In this document: positions 38,601-52,130 of the stretch, piece after piece
How positions within the stretch are numbered: the first letter of the stretch is position 1
Layout: every line of letters begins with the position of its first letter
DNA from: Apostichopus japonicus
Taxonomy: Eukaryota; Echinodermata; Holothuroidea; Aspidochirotida; Stichopodidae
DNA length: 64,000 nucleotides
NCBI RefSeq assembly: GCF_037975245.1
Contig: NC_092572.1
Span: 12,363,769-12,427,768, forward strand
Direction of reading: 5' to 3'
Notes under the pieces: model-generated
Databases searched by the model: none
What the model was told of the DNA's origin: nothing
Seen by the model: the letters and a program-made list of their open reading frames with translations, nothing else
Program-made: the position numbers and the translations under genes

Positions 38601-41600
38601 TTTTAAGAATTGTAAGCCACAGATATTTATAAGTAAGTTGAACTATTTGTTAGTGTTTTAAGCCACAGATATTCATAATTTAGTAAGGCTATTTGTTATA
38701 TTTGTAAGCCAAAGATATTCATAATTAGGTTAAATTACTTCTAAGTATTGTAAGCCACAGATATTCATAAGTAAGTTTTACTATTTGTGACTAAGCCACA
38801 GATATTCATTAGTAAGTTTAACTATTCGTTACTATCGTAAGCCACATATATTCATAATTAAGAATACTTACATATAAGTATTTTAAGCCACAGATATTCA
38901 TAAGTAACTTAAACTATTTGCTAGTGTTGTAAGCCACAGATATTCATAAATAAGTTTCACTCTTCGTTACTATTTAAGCCACAGATATTCATAAGTCAGT
39001 TTAACTATTCGTTACTATTGTAAGCCACAGATATTGATAATTAGATTTTATCACTCTCAAGTATTGTAAGCCACATATATTATAAGTAATTTTAACTATT
39101 TGTTACTATTGTAAGCCACAGATATTCATAAGTAAGTTTAACAATGATTAAGTTTTGTAAGCCACAGATATTCATAATTTAGTTTAACTATTCGTTACTA
39201 TTTAAGCCACAGATATTCATAATTAGGTTTAATTAATTCTAAGAATTGTAAGCCACAGATATTTATAAGTAAGTTGAACTATTTGTTAGTGTTTTAAGCC
39301 ACAGATATTCATAATTTAGTTAGGCTATTTGTTATATTTGTAAGCCAAAGATATTCATAATTAGGTTAAATTACTTCTAAGTATTGTAAGCCACAGATAT
39401 TCATAAGTAAGTTTTACTATTTGTGACTAAGCCACAGATATTCATTAGTAAGTTTAACTATTCGTTACTATCGTAAGCCACATATATTCATAATTAAGAA
39501 TACTTACATATAAGTATTTTAAGCCACAGATATTCATAAGTAACTTAAACTATTTGCTAGTGTTGTAAGCCACAGATATTCATAAATAAGTTTCACTCTT
39601 CGTTACTATTTAAGCCACAGATATTCATAAGTCAGTTTAACTATTCGTTACTATTGTAAGCCACAGATATTCATAAGTTATTTTAACTATTCGTGGGTAA
39701 TGTAAGCCACAGATATTCATAAGTCAGTTTAACTATTCGTTACTATTTAAGCAACAGATATTCATAAGTCAGTTTAACTATTCCTTACTATTGTAAGCCA
39801 CAGATATTCATAAGTTATTTTAACTATTCGTGGGTAATGTAAGCCACATATATTAATCCTTAAGTTTAACTATTCAGAATATAGTAAGCCACAGATATTC
39901 ATAAGTAAGTTTACTATTCTTAGGTATTTTAAGCCACAGATATTCATAAGTAACTTAAACTATTTGCTAGTGTTGTAAGCCACAGATAATCATAATTTAG
40001 TTTAACTATTCGTTACTATTTAAGCCATAGATATTGATAAGTAATTTTCACTATTCGTTACTCTTTAAGCCACAGTTATTCATAAGTCAGTTTCACTATT
40101 CGTTACTATTTAAGCCACAGATATTCATAAGTCAGTTTAACTATTCGTTACTATTGTAAGCCACAGATATTCATAAGTAATTTTAACTATTCGTGGGTAA
40201 TGTAAGCCACATATATTAATCTTTAAGTTTAACTATTCGGAATATAGTAAGCCACAGATATTTATAAGTAAGTTTACTATTCGTTACTCTTTAAGCCACA
40301 GATATTCATAAGTCAGTTTAACGATTCGTTACTATTTAAGCCACAGATATTCATAAGTCAGTTTAACTATTCCTTACTATTGTAAGCCACAGATATTCAT
40401 AAGTTATTTTAACTATTCGTGGGTAATGTAAGCCACATATATTAATCCTTAAGTTTAACTATTCAGAATATAGTAAGCCACATATATTTATAAGTAAGTT
40501 TTTTATTCTTAGGTATTTTAAACCACAGATATTCATAAGTAAGTTTACTATTCCTAGGTATTTTAAGCCAGAGATATTCATAAGTAACTTAAACTATTTG
40601 CTAGTGTTGTAAGCCACAGATAATCATAATTTAGTTTAACTATTCGTTACTATTTAAGCCACAGATATTCATAAGTCAGTTTCACTATTCGTTACTATTT
40701 AAGCCACAGATATTAATAAATCAGTTTCACTAATCGTTACTATTTAAGCCACAGATATTCATAAGTCAGTTTCACTATTCGTTACTATTTAAGCCACAGA
40801 TATTCATAAGTAAGTTTCACTATTCGTTACTATTTAAGCCACAGATATTCATAACTAAGTTTCACTATTCGTTACTATTTAAGCCACAGATATTCATAAG
40901 TCAGTTTCACTATTCGTTACTCTTTAAGCCACAGATATTCATAAGTCAGTTTAACTATTCGTTACTATTTAAGCCACAGATATTCATAAGTCAGTTTCAC
41001 TATTCGTTACTAATTAAGCCACAGATATTCATAAGTCAGTTTCACTATTCGTTACTCTTTAAGCCACAGATATTCATAAGTCAGTTTAACTATTCGTTAC
41101 TATTTAAGCCACAGATATTCATAAGTAATTTTCACTATTCGTTACTATTTAAGCCACAGATATTCATAAGTCAGTTTCACTATTCGTTACTATTTAAGCC
41201 ACAGATATTCATAAGTCAGTTTCACTGTTCGTTACTATTTAAGACACAGATATTCATAACTAAGTTTCACTATTCTTTACTATTTAAGCCACAGATATTC
41301 ATAAGTCAGTTTCACTATTCGTTACTATTTAAGCCACAGATATTCATAAGTCAGTTTCACTATTCGTTACTATTTAAGCCACAGATATTCATACGTCAGT
41401 TTCACTATTCGTTACTCTTTAAGCCACAGTTATTCATAAGTAAGTTAAACTATTCGTTACTATTTAAGCCACAGATATTCATAAGTAAGTTTCACTATTC
41501 GATACTATTTAAGCCACAGATATTCATAAGTCAGTTTAACTATTCCTTACTATTGTAAGCCACAGATATTCATAAGTTATTTTAACTATTCGTGGGTAAT

Positions 41601-44393
41601 GTAAGCCACATATATTAATCCTTAAGTTTAACTATTCGGAATATAGTAAGCCACAGATATTCATAAGTAAGTTTACTATTCCTAGGTATTTTAAGCCAGA
41701 GATATTCATAAGTAACTTAAACTATTTGCTAGTGTTGTAAGCCACAGATAATCATAATTTAGTTTAACTATTCGTTACTATTTAAGCCACAGATATTCAT
41801 AAGTAAGTTAAACTATTCGTTACTATTTAAGCCACAGATATTCATAAGTAAGTTTCACTATTCGTTACTATTTAAGATACAGATATTCATAAGTCAGTTT
41901 AACTATTCCTTACTATTGTAAGCCACAGATATTCATAAGTTATTTAACTATTCGTGGGTAATGTAAGCCACATATATTAATCCTTAAGTTTAACTATTCG
42001 GAATATAGTAAGCCACAGATATTCATAAGTAAGTTTACTATTCCTAGGTATTTTAAGCCAGAGATATTCATAAGTAACTTAAACTATTTGCTAGTGTTGT
42101 AAGCCACAGATAATCATAATTTAGTTTAACTATTCGTTACTATTTAAGCCACAGATATTCATAAGTAAGTTTCACTATTCGTTACTATTTAAGCCACAGA
42201 TATTCATAATTAGGTTTAATTACTTCTAAGTATTGTAAGCCACAGATATTCATAAGTAAGTTTCACTATTCGTTACTATTTAAGCCACAGATATTCATAA
42301 GTCAGTTTCACTATTCGTTACTATTTAAGCCGCAGATATTCATAAGTCAGTTACACTATTCGTTACTCTTTAAGCCACAGATATTCATAAGTCAGTTTAA
42401 CTATTCGTTACTATTTAAGCCACAGATATTCATAAGTAACTTTCACTATTCGTTACTATTTAAGCCACAGATATTCATAAGTCAGTTTCACTATTCGTTA
42501 CTATTTAAGCCGCAGATATTCATAAGTCAGTTACACTATTCGTTACTCTTTAAGCCACAGATATTCATAAGTCAGTTTAACTATTCGTTACTATTTAAGC
42601 CACAGATATTCATAAGTAACTTTCACTATTCGTTACTATTTAAGCCACAGATATTCATAAGTCAGTTTCACTATTCGTTACTGTTTAAGCCACAGATATT
42701 CATAACTAAGTTTCACTATTCGTTACTCTTTAAGCCACAGATATTCATAAGTCAGTTTCACTCTTCGTTACTATTTAAGCCACAGATATTCATAAGTCAG
42801 TTTCACTATTCGTTACTCTTTAAGCCACAGTTATTCATAAGTCAGTTTCACTATTCGTTACTATTTAAGCCACAGATATTCATAAGTCAGTTTCACTATT
42901 CGTTACTATTTAAGCCACAGATATTCATAACTAAGTTTCACTATTCGTTACTATTTAAGCCACAGATATTCATAAGTCAGTTTCACTATTCGTTACTCTT
43001 TAAGCCACAGTTATTCATAAGTCAGTTTCACTATTCGTTACTATTTAAGCCACAGATATTCATAAGTCAGTTTCACTATTCGTTACTATTTAAGCCACAG
43101 ATATTCATAAGTCAGTTTAACTATTCGTTACTATTGTAAGCCATAGATATTCATAAGTTATTTTAACTATTCGCGGGTAATGTAAGCCACATATATTAAT
43201 CCTTAAGTTTAACTATTCGGAATAGAGTAAGCCACAGATATTTATATGTAAGTTTACTATTCCTAGGTATTTTAAGCCACAGATATTCATAAGTAACTTA
43301 AACTATTTGCAAGTGTTGTAAGCCACAGATAATCATAATTTAGTTTAACTATTTGTTACTATTTAAGCCACAGATATTCATAAGTAAGTTTCACTATTCG
43401 TTACTATTTAAGCCACAGATATTCATAATTAGGTTGAATTACTTATAAGTATTGTAAGCCAAAGATAGTCATAAGTAAGTTGAACTATTTGTTAGTGTGG
43501 TAAGCCACAGATATTCAGGAATTAGTTTAACTATTCGTTACTATTTAAGCCACAGATATTCATAAGTAAGTTTAATTACTTCTAAGTATTGTAAGTCACA
43601 GATGTTCATAAGTTAGTTGAACTATTTGTTAGTGTTGTAAGCCACAGATATTCATAATTTAGTTTGGCTATTTGTTATATTTGAAAGCCACAGATATTCA
43701 TAATTAGGTTAAATTACTTATAAGTATTGTAAGCCAAAGATAGTCATTAGTAAGTTTTACTATTTGTTACTAAGCCACAGATATTCATAAGTAAGTTACA
43801 CTATTCGTTACTATTGTAAGCCACAGATATTCATAATTAAGTTGAATTACTTTCAAGAATTGGGAGCCACAGATATTCATAATTTAGTTTAACTATTCGT
43901 TACTATTTAAGCCACAGATATTCATAAGTAAGTTTAATTACTTATAAGTATTGTAAGCCAAAGATAGTCATTAGTAAGTTGAACTATTTGTTAGTGTGGT
44001 AAGCCACAGATATTAAGGAATTAGTTTAACCATTCGTTACTATGGTAAGCCACATATATTCATAAGTAAGTTAAACTATTCGTAGGTATTTTAAGCCACA
44101 GATATTAATCCTCAAGTTTAACTATTCGGAACATAGTTAGCCACAGATATTTATAAGTATGTTTACCCTTCGTAGGTATTTTCAGCCACACATATTCAAA
44201 ATTAAGTTAATCTACTCGTAAGTAATGTAAGCCAAAGATATTCATAAGTAAGTTAAACTATTTATTAGTATTGTAAACCACAGATATTCATAATTTAGTT
44301 TAACTATTCGTTACTATTGTAAGTCACAGATATTCATAAGTAAGTTAAAACTATATATTAGTATTGCAAGCCACAGATATTTATCATATATTC
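35609..44393 (+). repeat. 45-bp satellite, first array (8.8 kb)
   Basis: The core unit is TAAGCCACAGATATTCATAA followed by GTCAGTTTCACTATTCGTTA and CTATT, 45 bp; a 46-bp form has ATTGTAAGCC. Divergence is high at the left (35.7-38.5 kb, with AAT/AGT, TTAGTTTGGC and other variants). It falls to a few percent between about 40.6 and 43.1 kb, where successive copies are almost identical. This is the pattern expected if the centre is being homogenised and the edge is old. Confidence 0.95.
36825..36905 (+). repeat. short (CATGCTAC)n array interrupting the 45-bp satellite
   Basis: ACCATGATACCATATAACC leads into about seven copies of an 8-bp word CATGCTAC (with CGAGCTAC, CGTGCTAC variants) ending CTACGGGAAAATACAACAGG. 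The 45-bp satellite resumes after it. The word differs from the CATTTTAC of the later 8-bp arrays at two positions and has the same length. Confidence 0.85.
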
Positions 44394-45300
44394 ACCATTT
44401 TACCATTTTACCATTTTACCATTTTACCATTTTACCATTTTACCATTTTACCATTTTACCATTTTACCATTTTACCATTTTACCATTTTATTATTTTATC
44501 ATTTTATCATTTTACCATTTTACCATTTTACCATTTTACCATCTTACCATTTTACCCATTTTACCCACTTACTATTTTACCATTTTACCATTTTACACAT
44601 TTTACCATTTTACCATTTTACCATTTTACACATTTTACCATTTTACCATTTTACACATTTTACCATTTTACCATTTTACCATTTTACCATTTTACACATT
44701 TTACCATTTTACCATTTTACCATTTTACACATTTTACCATTTTACCATTTTACCATTTTACACATTTTACCATTTTACCATTTTACCATTTTACAATTTT
44801 ACAATTTTACCATTTACCATTTTACCATTTTACCATTTTACCATTTTACCATTTTACCATTTTACCATTTTACCATTTTACCATTTTACCATTTTACCAT
44901 TTTACCATTTTACCATTTTACCATTTTAACATTTTACCATTTTACCATTTTACCATTTTACCATTTTACCATTTTACCATTTTACCATTTTACCATTTTA
45001 CCATTTTACCCACTTACCATTTTACCATTTTACCATTTTACCATTTTACCATCTTACCATCTTACCATCTTACCATTTTACCCATTTTACCCACTTACCA
45101 TTTTACCATTTTACACATTTTACCCACTTACCATTTTACCATTTTACACATTTTACCATTTTACCATTTTACCATTTTACAATTTTACAATTTTACCATT
45201 TTATCATTTTACCATTTTACCATTTTATCATTTTATCATTTTACCATTTTACCATTTTACCATTTTACCATTTTACCATTTCACCATTTTACCATTGCAC
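44394..45300 (+). repeat. 8-bp array (CCATTTTA)n, copy 1
   Basis: About 907 bp of CCATTTTA, with CACATTTTAC, CCCATTTTACCCACTTAC, CATCTTAC and CATTTTATTATTTTATC variants in a recurring order. Three units make 24 bases, so every plus frame gives the same 8-residue period FYHFTILP and no stop; the open frame is not a gene. The left border is CACAGATATTTATCATATAT followed by TC, the right border ACCATTGCACCCTTTGATAT. Confidence 0.97.
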
Positions 45301-48300
45301 CCTTTGATATAAGCCTCAGATAATCATAATTTAGTTTAACTATATTGTAGTTTAACTAAAATTTAGTTTAACTATTCGTTACTATTTAAGCCACAGATAT
45401 TCATAAGTCAGTTTAACTATTCGTTACTATTGTAAGCCACAGATATTTTTAAGTTATTTTAACTATTCGTGGGTAATGTAAGCCACATATATTAATCCTT
45501 AAGTTTAACTATTCAGAATATAGTAAGCCACAGATATTCGTATGTAAGTTTAATTACTTTCAAGCATTGGAAGCCACAGATATTCATAAGTCAGTTTAAT
45601 TATTCGTTACTATTGTAAGCCACAGATATTTTTAAGTTATTTTAACTATTCGTGGGTAATGTAAGCCACATATATTAATCCTTAAGTTTAACTATTCAGA
45701 ATATAGTAAGCCACAGATATTTATAAGTAAGTTTACTATTCCTAGGTATTTTAAGCCACAGATATTCATAAGTAACTTAAACTGTTTGCTAGTGTTGTAA
45801 GCCACAGATAATCATAATTTAGTTTAACTATTCGTTACTATTTAAGCCATAGATATTCATAAGTAAGTTTCACTATTCGTTACTATTTAAGCCACAGATA
45901 TTCATAAGTCAGTTTCACTATTCGTTACTATTAAAGCCACAGATATTCAAAAGTCAGTTTAACTATTCGTTACTATTGTAAGCCACAGATATTCATAAGT
46001 TATTTTAACTATTCGTGGGTAATGTAAGCCACATATATTAATCCTTAAGTTTAACTATTCGGAATATAGTAAGCCACAGATATTCATAAGTAACTTAAAC
46101 TATTTGCTAGTGTTGTAAGCCACAGATAATCATAATTTAGTTTAACTATTCGTTACTCTTTAAGCCACAGATATTCATAAGTAAGTTTCACTATTCGTTA
46201 CTATTTAAGCCACAGATATTCATACTTAGGTTTAATTACTTCTAAGTATTGTAAGCCACAGTTATTCATAAGTCAGTTTCACTATTCGTTACTATTTAAG
46301 CCACAGATATTCATAAGTAAGTTTCACTATTCGTTACTATTTAAGCCACAGATATTCATAATTAGGTTTAATTACTTCTAAGTATTGTAAGCCACAGTTA
46401 TTCATAAGTAATTTTCACTATTCGTTACTATTTAAGCCACAGATATTCATAAGTCAGTTTCACTATTCGTTACTGTTTAAGCCACAGATATTCATAAGTC
46501 AGTTTCACTATTCGTTACTATTTAAGCCACAGATATTCATAACTAAGTTTCACTATTCGTTACTATTTAAGCCACAGATATTCATAAGTCAGTTTCACTA
46601 TTCGTTACTCTTTAAGCCACAGTTATTCATAAGTCAGTTTCACTATTCGTTACTATTTAAGCCACAGATATTCATAAGTCAGTTTAACTATTCCTTACTA
46701 TTGTAAGCCACAGATATTCATAAGTTATTTTAACTATTCGTGGGTAATGTAAGCCACATATATTAATCCTTAAGCTTAACTATTCAGAATATAGTCAGCC
46801 ACATATATTTATAAGTAAGTTTTTTATTCTTAGGTATTTTAAACCACAGATATTCATAAGTTAGTTTACTATTGCTAGGTATTTTAAGCCAGAGATATTC
46901 ATAAGTAACTTAAACTATTTGCTAGTGTTGTAAGCCACAGATAATCATAATTTAGTTTAACTATTCGTTACTATTTAAGCCACAGATATTCATAAGTCAG
47001 TTTCACTATTCGTTACTCTTTAAGCCACAGATATTCATAAGTCAGTTTAACTATTCGTTACTATTTAAGCCACAGATATTCATAAGTAATTTTACACTAT
47101 TTGTTACTATTTAAGCCACAGATATTCATAAGTCAGTTTCACTATTCGTTACTCTTTAAGCCACAGTTATTCATAAGTCAGTTTCACTATTCGTTACTAT
47201 TTAAGCCACAGATATTCATAAGTCAGTTTCACTATTCGTTACTATTTAAGCCACAGATATTCATAAGTCAGTTTAACTATTCGTTACTATTGTAAGCCAT
47301 AGATATTCATAAGTTATTTTAACTATTCGCGGGTAATGTAAGCCACATATATTAATCCTTAAGTTTAACTATTCGGAATAGAGTAAGCCACAGATATTTA
47401 TATGTAAGTTTACTATTCCTAGGTATTTTAAGCCAGAGATATTCATAAGTAACTTAAACTATTTGCTAGTGTTGTAAGCCACAGATAATCATAATTTAGT
47501 TTAACTATTCGTTACTATTTAAGCCACAGATATTCATAAGTCAGTTTCACTATTCGTTACTGTTTAAGCCACAGATATTCATAACTAAGTTTCACTATTC
47601 GTTACTCTTTAAGCCACAGATATTCATAAGTCAGTTTCACTCTTCGTTACTATTTAAGCCACAGATATTCATAAGTCAGTTTCACTATTCGTTACTCTTT
47701 AAGCCACAGTTATTCATAAGTCAGTTTCACTATTCGTTACTATTTAAGCCACAGATATTCATAAGTCAGTTTCACTATTCGTTACTCTTTAAGCCACAGT
47801 TATTCATAAGTCAGTTTCACTATTCGTTACTATTTAAGCCACAGATATTCATAAGTCAGTTTAACTATTCCTTACTATTGTAAGCCACAGATATTCATAA
47901 GTTATTTTAACTATTCGTGGGTAATGTAAGCCACATATATTAATCCTTAAGCTTAACTATTCAGAATATAGTCAGCCACATATATTTATAAGTAAGTTTT
48001 TTATTCTTAGGTATTTTAAACCACAGATATTCATAAGTTAGTTTACTATTGCTAGGTATTTTAAGCCAGAGATATTCATAAGTAACTTAAACTATTTGCT
48101 AGTGTTGTAAGCCACAGATAATCATAATTTAGTTTAACTATTCGTTACTATTTAAGCCACAGATATTCATAAGTCAGTTTCACTATTCGTTACTCTTTAA
48201 GCCACAGATATTCATAAGTCAGTTTCACTATTCGTTACTATTTAAGCCACAGATATTCATAAGTAATTTTACACTATTTGTTACTATTTAAGCCACAGAT

Positions 48301-50990
48301 ATTCATAAGTCAGTTTCACTATTCGTTACTCTTTAAGCCACAGTTATTCATAAGTCAGTTTCACTATTCGTTACTATTTAAGCCACAGATATTCATAAGT
48401 CAGTTTCACTATTCGTTACTATTTAAGCCACAGATATTCATAAGTCAGTTTAACTATTCGTTACTATTGTAAGCCATAGATATTCATAAGTTATTTTAAC
48501 TATTCGCGGGTAATGTAAGCCACATATATTAATCCTTAAGTTTAACTATTCGGAATAGAGTAAGCCACAGATATTTATATGTAAGTTTACTATTCCTAGG
48601 TATTTTAAGCCAGAGATATTCATAAGTAACTTAAACTATTTGCTAGTGTTGTAAGCCACAGATAATCATAATTTAGTTTAACTATTCGTTACTATTTAAG
48701 CCACAGATATTCATAAGTCAGTTTCACTATTCGTTACTCTTTAAGCCACAGATATTCATAAGTCAGTTTCACTATTCGTTACTATTTAAGCCACAGATAT
48801 TCATAATTAGGTTTAATTACTTCTAAGTATTGTAAGCCACAGATATTCATAAGTAAGTTTCACTATTCGTTACTATTTAAGCCACAGATATTCATAAGTC
48901 AGTTTCACTATTCGTTACTATTTAAGCCGCAGATATTCATAAGTCAGTTACACTATTCGTTACTCTTTAAGCCACAGATATTCATAAGTCAGTTTAACTA
49001 TTCGTTACTATTTAAGCCACAGATATTCATAAGTAACTTTCACTATTCGTTACTATTTAAGCCACAGATATTCATAAGTCAGTTTCACTATTCGTTACTA
49101 TTTAAGCCGCAGATATTCATAAGTCAGTTACACTATTCGTTACTCTTTAAGCCACAGATATTCATAAGTCAGTTTAACTATTCGTTACTATTTAAGCCAC
49201 AGATATTCATAAGTAACTTTCACTATTCGTTACTATTTAAGCCACAGATATTCATAAGTCAGTTTCACTATTCGTTACTGTTTAAGCCACAGATATTCAT
49301 AACTAAGTTTCACTATTCGTTACTCTTTAAGCCACAGATATTCATAAGTCAGTTTCACTCTTCGTTACTATTTAAGCCACAGATATTCATAAGTCAGTTT
49401 CACTATTCGTTACTCTTTAAGCCACAGTTATTCATAAGTCAGTTTCACTATTCGTTACTATTTAAGCCACAGATATTCATAAGTCAGTTTCACTATTCGT
49501 TACTATTTAAGCCACAGATATTCATAACTAAGTTTCACTATTCGTTACTATTTAAGCCACAGATATTCATAAGTCAGTTTCACTATTCGTTACTCTTTAA
49601 GCCACAGTTATTCATAAGTCAGTTTCACTATTCGTTACTATTTAAGCCACAGATATTCATAAGTCAGTTTCACTATTCGTTACTATTTAAGCCACAGATA
49701 TTCATAAGTCAGTTTAACTATTCGTTACTATTGTAAGCCATAGATATTCATAAGTTATTTTAACTATTCGCGGGTAATGTAAGCCACATATATTAATCCT
49801 TAAGTTTAACTATTCGGAATAGAGTAAGCCACAGATATTTATATGTAAGTTTACTATTCCTAGGTATTTTAAGCCACAGATATTCATAAGTAACTTAAAC
49901 TATTTGCAAGTGTTGTAAGCCACAGATAATCATAATTTAGTTTAACTATTTGTTACTATTTAAGCCACAGATATTCATAAGTAAGTTTCACTATTCGTTA
50001 CTATTTAAGCCACAGATATTCATAATTAGGTTGAATTACTTATAAGTATTGTAAGCCAAAGATAGTCATAAGTAAGTTGAACTATTTGTTAGTGTGGTAA
50101 GCCACAGATATTCAGGAATTAGTTTAACTATTCGTTACTATTTAAGCCACAGATATTCATAAGTAAGTTTAATTACTTCTAAGTATTGTAAGTCACAGAT
50201 GTTCATAAGTTAGTTGAACTATTTGTTAGTGTTGTAAGCCACAGATATTCATAATTTAGTTTGGCTATTTGTTATATTTGAAAGCCACAGATATTCATAA
50301 TTAGGTTAAATTACTTATAAGTATTGTAAGCCAAAGATAGTCATTAGTAAGTTTTACTATTTGTTACTAAGCCACAGATATTCATAAGTAAGTTACACTA
50401 TTCGTTACTATTGTAAGCCACAGATATTCATAATTAAGTTGAATTACTTTCAAGAATTGGGAGCCACAGATATTCATAATTTAGTTTAACTATTCGTTAC
50501 TATTTAAGCCACAGATATTCATAAGTAAGTTTAATTACTTATAAGTATTGTAAGCCAAAGATAGTCATTAGTAAGTTGAACTATTTGTTAGTGTGGTAAG
50601 CCACAGATATTAAGGAATTAGTTTAACCATTCGTTACTATGGTAAGCCACATATATTCATAAGTAAGTTAAACTATTCGTAGGTATTTTAAGCCACAGAT
50701 ATTAATCCTCAAGTTTAACTATTCGGAACATAGTTAGCCACAGATATTTATAAGTATGTTTACCCTTCGTAGGTATTTTCAGCCACACATATTCAAAATT
50801 AAGTTAATCTACTCGTAAGTAATGTAAGCCAAAGATATTCATAAGTAAGTTAAACTATTTATTAGTATTGTAAACCACAGATATTCATAATTTAGTTTAA
50901 CTATTCGTTACTATTGTAAGTCACAGATATTCATAAGTAAGTTAAAACTATATATTAGTATTGCAAGCCACAGATATTTATCATATATTC
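45301..50990 (+). repeat. 45-bp satellite, second array (5.7 kb)
   Basis: Same 45-bp unit. The segment 48.79-50.96 kb matches 42.19-44.36 kb at a constant offset of 6597. An internal duplication at offset 1177 (about 46545-47560 and 47722-48737) makes this array longer than the two that follow. Confidence 0.95.
46545..48737 (+). repeat. internal 1177-bp tandem duplication in the second 45-bp array
   Basis: Bases 46545-47560 recur at 47722-48737 with very few differences (for example TTTAAC against TTTCAC near 47046/48223). The copies share rare private variants such as CCTTAAGCTTAACTATTCAG and GTAATTTTACACTATTTG, so the event is recent. Confidence 0.8.
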
Positions 50991-52130
50991 ACCATTTTAC
51001 CATTTTACCATTTTACCATTTTACCATTTTACCATTTTACCATTTTACCATTTTACCATTTTACCATTTTACCATTTTACCATTTTACCATTTTATTATT
51101 TTATCATTTTATCATTTTACCATTTTACCATTTTACCATTTTACCATCTTACCATTTTACCCATTTTACCCACTTACTATTTTACCATTTTACCATTTTA
51201 CACATTTTACCATTTTACCATTTTACCATTTTACACATTTTACCATTTTACCATTTTACACATTTTACCATTTTACCATTTTACCATTTTACAATTTTAC
51301 CATTTTACCATTTTACCATTTTACCATTTTACCATTTTACCATTTTACCATTTTACCATTTTACCATTTTACCATTTTACCATTTTACCATTTTACCATT
51401 TTACCATTTTATTATTTTATCATTTTACCATTTTACCATTTTACCATTTTACCATCTTACCATTTTACCCATTTTACCCACTTACTATTTTACCATTTTA
51501 CCATTTTACCATTTTACACATTTTACCATTTTACCATTTTACCATTTTACACATTTTACCATTTTACCATTTTACCATTTTACACATTTTACCATTTTAC
51601 CATTTTACCATTTTACAATTTTACAATTTTACCATTTACCATTTTACCATTTTACCATTTTACCATTTTACCATTTTACCATTTTACCATTTTACCATTT
51701 TACCATTTTACCATTTTACCATTTTACCATTTTACCATTTTAACATTTTACCATTTTACCATTTTACCATTTTACCATTTTACCATTTTACCATTTTACC
51801 ATTTTACCATTTTACCATTTTACCCACTTACCATTTTACCATTTTACCATTTTACCATTTTACCATTTTACCATCTTACCATCTTACCATCTTACCATTT
51901 TACCCATTTTACCCACTTACCATTTTACCATTTTACCATTTTACACATTTTACCCACTTACCATTTTACCATTTTACACATTTTACCATTTTACCATTTT
52001 ACCATTTTACAATTTTACAATTTTACCATTTTATCATTTTACCATTTTACCATTTTATCATTTTATCATTTTACCATTTTACCATTTTACCATTTTACCA
52101 TTTTACCATTTCACCATTTTACCATTGCAC
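50991..52130 (+). repeat. 8-bp array (CCATTTTA)n, copy 2
   Basis: About 1140 bp, with the same borders as copy 1 and the same order of internal variants, but with different numbers of plain CCATTTTA units and one block present twice. Confidence 0.97.

Noticed and set aside
44364-45323. 319-codon open frame and its copies at 50961, 55350 and 59844
   Set aside because: Translation of the 8-bp repeat (FYHFTILP period); open in all three plus frames with no non-repetitive domain.
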